Shown here one piece after another: positions 1-5,059 of a stretch of DNA of 5,324 nt; position 1 is the stretch's first letter; every line of letters begins with the position of its first letter. The position numbers and the translations under genes were made by a program. The notes under the pieces were generated by a model. That model searched no databases. It saw only the letters and a program-made list of their open reading frames with translations, and was not told the DNA's origin. The DNA lies in contig DGRV01000099.1 in NCBI GenBank assembly GCA_002391225.1, positions 1 to 5,324 of the forward strand. Direction: 5' to 3'. Source of the DNA: Christensenella sp. UBA4379. Its GTDB lineage: Bacteria; Bacillota; Clostridia; Christensenellales; Aristaeellaceae.

Positions 1-3
1 ACA

Positions 4-23
4 GGCTCACGCTTGCGTGAGCC
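4..23. promoter_or_regulatory. Perfect 9-bp dyad upstream of exporter promoter (candidate operator)
   Basis: GGCTCACGC at 4-12 and its exact reverse complement GCGTGAGCC at 15-23 are separated only by TT. The dyad ends 7 bp before the predicted -35 box of the exporter gene. No T-run follows it, so it is a poor intrinsic terminator. The size and symmetry fit a binding site for a dimeric regulator, and many exporter genes are controlled by TetR- or MarR-type proteins, but no regulator gene is visible. It could also be the tail structure of an upstream gene lying outside the window. Confidence 0.45.
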
Positions 24-30
24 GCCCTCC

Positions 31-59
31 TTGCGGAAACCAGGCCAATGACATATAAT
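31..59 (+). promoter_or_regulatory. Predicted sigma-A promoter of the MMPL exporter gene
   Basis: A -35-like TTGCGG (31-36) lies 17 bp upstream of a perfect TATAAT (54-59). The predicted start, about 66, leaves a leader of some 22 nt that contains the ribosome binding site AAAGGAGG at 75-82. The -35 box matches the consensus only in TTG, but the same TTGCGN form occurs in two other promoters of this window. Confidence 0.6.
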
Positions 60-87
60 GGTTTGGTATTCTGTAAAGGAGGCGTGT

Positions 88-2310
88 ATGGGGAAGGAAA
101 AACTGGCCGGATGGATCGTGCGCCTTCGTTATCCGCTGCTGATCCTGCTGCTGTTGGCGGCTGTTTGGGCCGCGCCGAACATCGCGAAAACCAGGATCAA
201 CTACAGCCTGACCGACTATCTGAACGAGAACACCCTGACCAAGCGCGGCCTGGACATCATGAACCGGGAGTTCGGCGCTACGTCGGGGATGACGGTGGCC
301 CTCCGGGGAGAAGCGGGGGAAGGGGAAGCGCTGGAAAGCTTCCTGACCTTCGCCCAGGCCCTCCCGGGGATGATGAGCGCGGAAAAGAGCGGCACGGCCC
401 GGGAGGGGGACGACACCTACACCCAGGTGTCCATGATCGTTACCGAAGCGGAGGCCGAGGCGGCCTATGATCAGGTGGAGCAATATCTGGTGGAGGTTCC
501 CCACCTGTCCTCCGGCGCGGTCCGGGACAGCCGCATCATTCAGGCTTCTTTGGCGGAAGAGATCCCGCTGGTGATGGCGGTGTCCTGCCTGATCGTGCTG
601 GCGGTGCTGCTGATGATGACCCGCTCCTTTTTGGAGCCCCTGATCTTTATGGCGGTCATCGCCGTCTCCATCGTGCTGAACATGGGGACAAACCTGATCT
701 TTCCCTCGATTTCCTTTTTCACCTTCGCCGTGGCGGCGATCCTGCAGCTGGCGCTGTCGATGGACTATTCCATCATGCTGATCAACGCCTACGACGCCCG
801 ACTGGACCAGGGCCTGACCCCGGTCCGGGCCATGACCGAGGCGCTGGCCGATTCCTTCATGCCGGTGGCTTCCAGCGCCCTGACCACCGTGGCGGGGATG
901 GTTTCGCTGGTCTTCATGAGCTTTACCATCGGCTATGACATCGGCGTCGTGCTGGCCAAGGGCATCGTGCTGAGCATGCTGGCCGTCTTTTTGATGATGC
1001 CGGGCCTGCTGGTCCTTTTGACCCCGGCCCTGGCCCGGACCAGGCACAAAAGCCTCCGAATCCGGGCGGAGGCGCTGATCAGGCTCCCTGGGAAGGTGCG
1101 GACGCTGATCAGCCTCACCCTGCTGATCCTGATTGTTGCGAGCGCCGTGGTGCAGAGCAAAAACGTCTATACCTACACCGTCCGGGATATGGACAGCGAC
1201 TCCGCCCGGATCGCCGAGATGTTCGGCCGCTCCAACCAGACGGTGCTGCTGGTGCCCGCCTGCCGGGAGGATAAGGATTACGAGCGCTTAAAAGAGACCC
1301 TGGACCGGATCAGCCGGGTGGAAAACGGCGGAAAGCCGGTGGTCCGCTCCGTCTACGCGATGCCGGTGACCGGGGAAGCGGCCCTGCGTTATTATGACGC
1401 GGAGAGCCTTTCTGAGCTCCTGGGCGTACCCAGAGAGTCCGCCGCGGCGGTGCTCAAGGTCCTGGGCGTCACCCCGCCCATCCGGGGCGATCAGCTGATC
1501 GAACGGGCCCTGAACGCGGATTCCCTCGTGTCCCTGCTGATCCCCGCCTCGATCCGGAGCAGACTGACGGAGGCGGAGAGCCTTTTGACCTTGGCGCGGG
1601 AAACCTTCGACGGGGAAAACTGGTCCCGCGCGATTCTGGAGATGGATATCAGCTACACGGACCCCGGCGCGCCGGAGGCCCTGCACGAGATCCAGCGCCT
1701 GATGGAGGAAGCCTACGGGGATCAATGGGCCATGGCCGGCAATCTGACCGCCACGGACGACATCGCCACCTCCTTTTCCGGGGACGTGCGGAAGGTCAGC
1801 TGGATCACCATCTTGGCAGTCTTCCTGATCGTGATGTTCTCCTTCCGCTCCCTGTGGGTGCCGCTGATCCTGGTGTGCGTGATCCAGGGCGCGGTTTGGA
1901 TCAATATGGCCTTCTCGGGCCTGGCGGACGGCAGCGTATTCTTCATGTGCTACCTGATCTGCATGGCCCTGCAGATGGGGGCGACAATAGACTACGGCAT
2001 CCTGATGACCAGCCATTACCGGGAATGCAGAAGGAGCCTTCCCCCGCTGGAGGCCGCCGGGGAGGCCCTCCGGCGCAGCGTGCAGACCATTTTTACCAGC
2101 GGCCTGGCGCTGATCACGGCGGGCTTCGCCGTCGGGCGGATTTCGACCGTGTTTTATATCTCCGAAATCGGCAAAATGCTGGGCCGGGGCGCCATCGTAT
2201 CCGTGCTGCTGATCCTTCTGCTGCTTCCCCAGCTGCTCGTGTGGCTGGACCGCTGGGTCGTATCCGGGCGGTTTTCCGCCGAAAATGCCAAGCCAGGGGA
2301 CGATGGCTGA
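88..2310 (+). CDS. MMPL/RND-superfamily exporter, 12 TM segments
   Basis: This 740-residue integral membrane protein very likely uses the proton gradient to export lipidic, amphiphilic or drug-like substrates; the substrate cannot be read from the sequence. The architecture is the duplicated RND/MMPL plan. TM1 is at about residues 15-34, followed by an extracellular domain (35-157) and TM2-6 (159-312). TM7 (339-358) is followed by a second extracellular domain (359-568) and TM8-12 (571-722). Each half carries the family's Asp-Tyr pair in its fourth helix, D226-Y227 (SMDYSIML) and D635-Y636 (ATIDYGIL), the likely proton-relay positions. The start at 88 is chosen because AAAGGAGG (75-82) sits 5 nt before it; an in-frame ATG at 58 overlaps the -10 box and lacks a ribosome binding site. 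Length and both halves look complete. No membrane-fusion or outer-membrane partner is nearby, as expected for a monoderm. The family call is firm; the exact subgroup (YdfJ-like, COG1033/COG2409-like) is less so. Confidence 0.93.
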   Translation: MGKEKLAGWIVRLRYPLLILLLLAAVWAAPNIAKTRINYSLTDYLNENTLTKRGLDIMNREFGATSGMTVALRGEAGEGEALESFLTFAQALPGMMSAEKSGTAREGDDTYTQVSMIVTEAEAEAAYDQVEQYLVEVPHLSSGAVRDSRIIQASLAEEIPLVMAVSCLIVLAVLLMMTRSFLEPLIFMAVIAVSIVLNMGTNLIFPSISFFTFAVAAILQLALSMDYSIMLINAYDARLDQGLTPVRAMTEALADSFMPVASSALTTVAGMVSLVFMSFTIGYDIGVVLAKGIVLSMLAVFLMMPGLLVLLTPALARTRHKSLRIRAEALIRLPGKVRTLISLTLLILIVASAVVQSKNVYTYTVRDMDSDSARIAEMFGRSNQTVLLVPACREDKDYERLKETLDRISRVENGGKPVVRSVYAMPVTGEAALRYYDAESLSELLGVPRESAAAVLKVLGVTPPIRGDQLIERALNADSLVSLLIPASIRSRLTEAESLLTLARETFDGENWSRAILEMDISYTDPGAPEALHEIQRLMEEAYGDQWAMAGNLTATDDIATSFSGDVRKVSWITILAVFLIVMFSFRSLWVPLILVCVIQGAVWINMAFSGLADGSVFFMCYLICMALQMGATIDYGILMTSHYRECRRSLPPLEAAGEALRRSVQTIFTSGLALITAGFAVGRISTVFYISEIGKMLGRGAIVSVLLILLLLPQLLVWLDRWVVSGRFSAENAKPGDDG

Positions 2311-2369
2311 TCCGGTCAGAAAAAAATCCCCGATTTTCTATGAAATAGGGCCTGTTTTTCCAAAAAACG

Positions 2370-2398
2370 TTGATTTTTCGGCCAAACTGTGCTATTAT
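2370..2398 (+). promoter_or_regulatory. Predicted sigma-A promoter of the small conserved protein
   Basis: TTGATT (2370-2375, 4 of 6 consensus) and TATTAT (2393-2398, 5 of 6) are separated by exactly 17 bp. The predicted transcript start is about 2405, giving a leader of about 80 nt before the gene at 2486. The -35 lies inside an A/T-rich stretch bounded by GGCC at 2349-2352 and 2380-2383. No clear intrinsic terminator for the exporter gene is seen between 2311 and 2369, so some read-through into this gene is possible. Confidence 0.65.
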
Positions 2399-2407
2399 CA
2401 TCGCCGT

Positions 2408-2424
2408 GGGGATTTTTGATCCCC
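2408..2424 (+). promoter_or_regulatory. Hairpin/dyad at predicted 5' end of small-protein transcript
   Basis: GGGGAT (2408-2413) and ATCCCC (2419-2424) are perfect inverted arms around a 5-nt TTTTG loop. They begin only about 3 nt after the predicted transcript start. In RNA this would be a stable 5'-terminal stem that could protect the message from decay. In DNA it could be an operator placed to block transcription initiation. The T-rich part is the loop, not a tail, so it is not a terminator. Confidence 0.4.
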
Positions 2425-2485
2425 GTATGAGATGTTTTGCCGGGACATAGCTGTTTTACGGCATACAGAAAGGAGCGTAGGAAGC

Positions 2486-2713
2486 ATGAAGAAGGTTATC
2501 TGCAAGGTGGAATATGATACCGAAAACGCCGAATTGCTGAAAAAGCGCACTTTCGGCAGCTACGGTGATCCAGCCGGCTATGAAGAATGCCTGTTCAAAA
2601 CGCCCGATGGAAAGCTGTTCCTGTACGGCGTCGGCGGCCCCGAATCCGTTTACGCGGAAGAGAGCATCAAGCGCATGTCCGCTGCCAAGGCCGACGAGTG
2701 GGCGAAGGACTGA
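2486..2713 (+). CDS. Small conserved protein of unknown function (75 aa)
   Basis: The product starts MKKVICKVEYDTENAELL and contains a central block, KTPDGKLFLYGVGGPESVYAE, ending in ADEWAKD. It resembles a family of roughly 70-90 aa uncharacterised proteins I associate with Clostridia and their mobile elements: YDTE near the start, a YG-D/Y-E-L/Y-T-G-FLYG-GGP--YAE core and an acidic EA-EW-type end. That link is from memory of the pattern, not a search. It is acidic to neutral, soluble, and has no signal peptide, membrane segment or metal-binding motif. The start at 2486 is preferred over an in-frame ATG at 2432 because AAAGGAG (2469-2475) lies 10 nt before it and the family begins there. It has its own promoter and is followed by a terminator-like sequence, so it appears to be a single-gene unit. 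No function is assigned. Confidence 0.8.
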   Translation: MKKVICKVEYDTENAELLKKRTFGSYGDPAGYEECLFKTPDGKLFLYGVGGPESVYAEESIKRMSAAKADEWAKD

Positions 2714-2720
2714 CAAAGCC

Positions 2721-2778
2721 AAAAAACACCTAACAAGGGAACTCGTTCTTATGGTTTCATAAGGCGGGTTTTTTATTT
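2721..2778 (+). terminator. Probable intrinsic terminator after the small protein gene
   Basis: An A6C tract at 2721-2727 can pair with GT6 at 2768-2774, with CC/GG pairs inside. Between them lies a second perfect stem, CTTATG (2748-2753) and CATAAG (2758-2763), around a GTTT loop. The T-run TTTTTTATTT at 2769-2778 follows. The inner stem is separated from the T-run by GCGGG, so the exact functional fold is uncertain, but the position 8-65 nt after the stop codon fits a terminator. Confidence 0.5.
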
Positions 2779-2832
2779 GCCCGAAATAGGCGAAAGAACG
2801 CTGATTTTCCCAGGTTATTTCCCGGAAAGGGC

Positions 2833-2861
2833 TTGCGAAAAAATGGCTAATCCTTTATAAT
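2833..2861 (+). promoter_or_regulatory. Predicted sigma-A promoter of the DUF4143 ATPase gene
   Basis: TTGCGA (2833-2838) and a perfect TATAAT (2856-2861) are 17 bp apart. The predicted start is near 2868, so the message would carry about a 90-nt leader that includes the duplicated dyads at 2871-2934. Confidence 0.65.
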
Positions 2862-2870
2862 GGTCGAAGA

Positions 2871-2934
2871 TCATATGAAAAAAAGCCAACGTTGGCGATT
2901 ATTCATATGAAAAAAAGCCAAATTTGGTCGAAAT
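2871..2934. repeat. Two 32-bp tandem units, each with a dyad (candidate paired operators)
   Basis: TCATATGAAAAAAAGCCAA occurs exactly at 2871-2889 and again at 2903-2921, a 32-bp period. Each copy runs into a perfect palindrome that continues past the repeat. The first is CCAACGTTGG (2886-2895, extendable to GCCAACGTTGGC at 2885-2896) and the second is CCAAATTTGG (2918-2927). The central two bases differ (CG against AT) yet both sites remain self-complementary. The units lie directly after the predicted transcript start of the ATPase gene, the classic place for repressor operators, and 32 bp is about three helical turns, so both would face the same side of the DNA. A duplicated leader peptide start is the main alternative. 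Confidence 0.55.
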
Positions 2935-2958
2935 TGGCAGATAAGGCGGAAGACAGCG

Positions 2959-4293
2959 ATGGAACGGGCCGCGATGAAAGCGCTGATCCACTGGAAGGAA
3001 AAGAAAAAAAGAAAACCCCTGCTGATCACCGGCTGCAGACAATGTGGGAAAACCTGGCTGATGACGGAGTTTGGGAAACGCTGTTTTGAAAGAACGGCGT
3101 TATTCAACTTTGAGAAAGAGTCTGCCTTGGCGGACATTTTCAGGTATGACCTGAATCCGGAGCGGATCCTCCGGGAGCTTGGAATGTACCTGGACGGGAA
3201 GCCCATCGACACAGAGCGCACGCTGATTATCTTTGACGAGATTCAGCAATGCCCGGAAGCCATCACCTCCATCAAATATTTTGATGAGAGCGGCATGAAC
3301 CTATATCTGCTATGCGCGGGTTCCCTGCTCGGGGTGGAGCTGAAACGAAAAGCGGTGTCCTTTCCGGTGGGGAAAAACGAACAGCTGAAACTGTATCCGC
3401 TGAATTTCTCAGAGTTTACGGAAGCGCTGGGCGGCGGAAAATATCTGTCTTTGCTGAATGAATTTGACCCGTACCGTGAAATTCCTGCGTATATATGGGA
3501 GCCGATGATGCAGTACCTGAAGCTGTATTTTATCATTGGCGGAATGCCCGCGGCTGTTCAGACGTATATCGATACGGAAAGCCTGCCGGAGGTGGACCGG
3601 GTGCTTGAGCAGATCATCCAGGATGTCCGAAACGATTTTTCCCACCATGCCGAACCAAGGGACATTCTGAAAATCAGCTGGATTTGGGACTCGGTGCCCA
3701 AGCAGCTGGCAAAAGAAAACAACAAATTTGTCTTTTCCCAAGTAAAATCCGGCGTTCGGGCCCGGGACCTGGAGGACGCGCTTCAGTGGCTGGTGGACGC
3801 GGGACAGGTATACCGTCTGGAAAAAGTGTCCGCGCCGCAGATTCCCCTTTCAGCCTGCGCGGATGCGACGTTTTTTAAAATCTATCTTCACGACATCGGG
3901 ATTTTAAGGAAAAGCGCCGGCGTCTCTTACCGTACGGTCATGACCGAGCCGGACGGCTATGCCGAATTCAAGGGAGCCATGGCGGAAAATTATGTGATGA
4001 CGGAGCTCACGGCGCTGGGAATCAGGCCGTATTACTGGCGCAGCGGCAACAGCGCGGAGGTGGATTTTATTTTTGAAGATGATATCAACAGAATTATTCC
4101 TGTAGAAGTCAAAGCGGCCGACCATACCCGCGCAAAAAGCTTCGTCACATATTGCAAACAGTACCGCCCGCAGCTGGGGCTCAGAATTACAGGGAAAAAT
4201 GTGGGGGACAACGACAAGCAGGGCACCCTTGAAATCAATCTGCCGTTATTCCTGCTGTGGCGGCTCCAGACGTATCTGTCCGAAGGACGCTGA
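2959..4293 (+). CDS. AAA_14 / DUF4143 P-loop ATPase
   Basis: A 444-residue cytoplasmic ATPase of the AAA_14-DUF4143 family, which is common in multiple copies in anaerobic gut bacteria and has no settled cellular role. Visible parts, in order: the family start (W12, then KKKRKPLLITG); Walker A GCRQCGKT (25-32, K31 and T32); Walker B LIIFDEIQ (89-96, D93 and E94); a sensor-like CAGSLLG (119-125); the FPVGKNEQLKLYPLNFSEF block; and a probable winged-helix section (about 240-285, KQLAKENNKFVFSQVKSG to LVDAGQVYRLEKV). The C-terminal DUF4143 part has a PD-(D/E)XK-like pattern: E367-V-D369-F, then E383-V-K385. All nucleotide-binding residues are present. The cysteines in Walker A (C26, C29) replace the more usual A and V. 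The start at 2959 has a weak AAGGCGGA 8 nt upstream; the frame is closed by TGA at 2908 and has no other ATG between. Codons look more A/T-rich than in the exporter and flavodoxin genes, which hints at acquisition by transfer. Confidence 0.92.
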   Translation: MERAAMKALIHWKEKKKRKPLLITGCRQCGKTWLMTEFGKRCFERTALFNFEKESALADIFRYDLNPERILRELGMYLDGKPIDTERTLIIFDEIQQCPEAITSIKYFDESGMNLYLLCAGSLLGVELKRKAVSFPVGKNEQLKLYPLNFSEFTEALGGGKYLSLLNEFDPYREIPAYIWEPMMQYLKLYFIIGGMPAAVQTYIDTESLPEVDRVLEQIIQDVRNDFSHHAEPRDILKISWIWDSVPKQLAKENNKFVFSQVKSGVRARDLEDALQWLVDAGQVYRLEKVSAPQIPLSACADATFFKIYLHDIGILRKSAGVSYRTVMTEPDGYAEFKGAMAENYVMTELTALGIRPYYWRSGNSAEVDFIFEDDINRIIPVEVKAADHTRAKSFVTYCKQYRPQLGLRITGKNVGDNDKQGTLEINLPLFLLWRLQTYLSEGR

Positions 4294-4303
4294 ATGGTCC
4301 CGA

Positions 4304-4332
4304 TTGCGCGGAGAACAGAAACAGGCTATAAT
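4304..4332 (+). promoter_or_regulatory. Predicted sigma-A promoter of the flavodoxin gene
   Basis: TTGCGC (4304-4309) and a perfect TATAAT (4327-4332) are 17 bp apart, just after the ATPase stop codon. The predicted start is about 4339, giving a short leader containing AAGGAGG at 4354-4360. No terminator is visible between the ATPase stop and this promoter, so read-through transcription is also possible. Confidence 0.62.
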
Positions 4333-4367
4333 AAAAATGAAAATCTACGGTTTAAGGAGGCATGACG

Positions 4368-4892
4368 ATGGCAAATCTGATCGTTTATTTTTCCCACGCG
4401 GGGGAGAACTGGGTCAACGGGCAGGTCGTGAGCCTGGAAAAGGGCAATACGCAGCGGGCGGCGGAGATCATCCGGGACGCGGTCGGCGGGGACCTGTTCG
4501 AGGTCCGGGCGCTGGAGCCCTATCCAAAGGACTATCAGGCCCTGGTGGCCCGCACGAAGGAAGAGTTTGAAAACGGCCTGCGGCCGGAGCTGGCGGAGTA
4601 TCCGTCCAGCCTGGAGGAGTACGACCTGATCTATATCGGCTATCCCAACTGGTGGAACACCATGCCCGGCCCGATGTTCACCTTCCTGGCCCATTACGAC
4701 CTTGCCGGCAAGCGCCTGGCCCCCTTCTGCACCAACGAGGGCGGCAGCATGGGCATGGGCGAAAGGGAGATGGGCCGCCTGTGCAAAGGCGCCGACGTCC
4801 TGCCCGGCCTGGCCGTTCACGGCGCGGACGTGGAGACGGAGAAGGAGAAGAGACGGATCGTTGAGTGGGCGGAAAAAGTGCAAATGGGCTAA
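4368..4892 (+). CDS. Flavodoxin-family protein (flavodoxin_4 type)
   Basis: A 174-residue cytoplasmic flavodoxin fold protein, expected to bind FMN and act as an electron carrier or NAD(P)H:quinone/flavin oxidoreductase. The first strand and phosphate loop read LIVYFSHAGENW (4-15), then a short insertion leads to GNTQRAAEII (26-35). This split SHAGEN...GNT loop is typical of the flavodoxin_4-like branch rather than classical short-chain flavodoxins. LIYIGYPNWWNTMPGP (to about residue 102) supplies the aromatic loop that usually packs on the flavin, and CTNEGGSMG (121-129) the second flavin-contact loop. The start at 4368 is chosen over the ATG at 4362 because AAGGAGG ends 7 nt before the former but only 1 nt before the latter. 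The protein looks full-length, though its TAA stop coincides with the first heptamer of the adjacent repeat element. GC-rich codons match the exporter gene. The physiological partner is unknown. Confidence 0.9.
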   Translation: MANLIVYFSHAGENWVNGQVVSLEKGNTQRAAEIIRDAVGGDLFEVRALEPYPKDYQALVARTKEEFENGLRPELAEYPSSLEEYDLIYIGYPNWWNTMPGPMFTFLAHYDLAGKRLAPFCTNEGGSMGMGEREMGRLCKGADVLPGLAVHGADVETEKEKRRIVEWAEKVQMG

Positions 4893-5009
4893 TGAAAAAT
4901 GCGTAATGCCTAATGCGTAATGCGTAATTTTATATACTGGTGATTCTTTGCGTGGAGCGGACCATTCGCGCCGTCAGGCGCGGAATTACGCATTACGAAT
5001 TATGAATTA
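4890..5009. mobile_element. MITE-like palindromic element of TAATGCG heptamers
   Basis: The left side is six consecutive 7-mers: TAATGAA, AAATGCG, TAATGCC, TAATGCG, TAATGCG, TAATTTT (4890-4931). The right side is four 7-mers in inverted orientation: GGAATTA, CGCATTA, CGAATTA, TGAATTA (4982-5009). Aligned as inverted repeats, 4904-4931 and 4982-5009 match at 23 of 28 positions. The roughly 50-bp core includes a perfect CGCGCC/GGCGCG hairpin (4967-4972 with 4977-4982) with loop GTCA. It encodes no protein. Similar TAATTCGTAATGCG-type palindromes are, to my recollection, dispersed repeats in Clostridia genomes. As RNA the arms could form a long stem after the flavodoxin gene. The left edge is uncertain: 4890, 4893 or 4904. 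Confidence 0.7.
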
Positions 5010-5025
5010 GAGTCTGTTCACACTA

Positions 5026-5053
5026 TTGACAATATCAAAGAACTCTGTATAAT
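5026..5053 (+). promoter_or_regulatory. Consensus promoter of the IS transposase
   Basis: TTGACA (5026-5031) and TATAAT (5048-5053) are both perfect sigma-A hexamers with a 16-bp spacer, the strongest-looking promoter in the window. The predicted transcript start falls at about 5060, on the transposase ATG itself. Its perfect consensus differs from the TTGCGN boxes of the host-type promoters. Confidence 0.7.
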
Positions 5054-5059
5054 AAAGTT

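Noticed and set aside
7..1047. Long open frame on the minus strand (346 codons) and another at 1288-2016, antisense to the exporter gene
   Set aside because: Both are rich in H, Q, G, R and D as expected from the antisense of GC-rich codons. They have no recognisable domain or ribosome site and lie opposite a certain membrane protein gene.
1725..2348. Plus-strand open frame of 207 codons overlapping the end of the exporter
   Set aside because: Low-complexity G/R/P/H-rich product in an alternative frame of conserved TM8-12; a compositional shadow.
2871..2934. Short CRISPR array
   Set aside because: Only two repeats of 19 bp with a 13-bp gap that itself forms part of a dyad; no third unit and no cas gene.
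4326..4883. Minus-strand open frame antisense to the flavodoxin gene
   Set aside because: The opposite strand encodes a clear flavodoxin with correct motifs and ribosome site; the antisense product shows no family pattern.
88..4892. A single functional operon joining exporter, ATPase and flavodoxin into a new system
   Set aside because: Each gene has its own promoter, spacers are 65 to 245 bp, and codon style differs. No biochemical link is visible beyond position.
4890..4931. CRISPR or iteron-type origin made of 7-bp repeats
   Set aside because: The repeats are contiguous without spacers and are matched by an inverted set at 4982-5009. There is no replication initiator gene, so a MITE-like palindrome explains it better.
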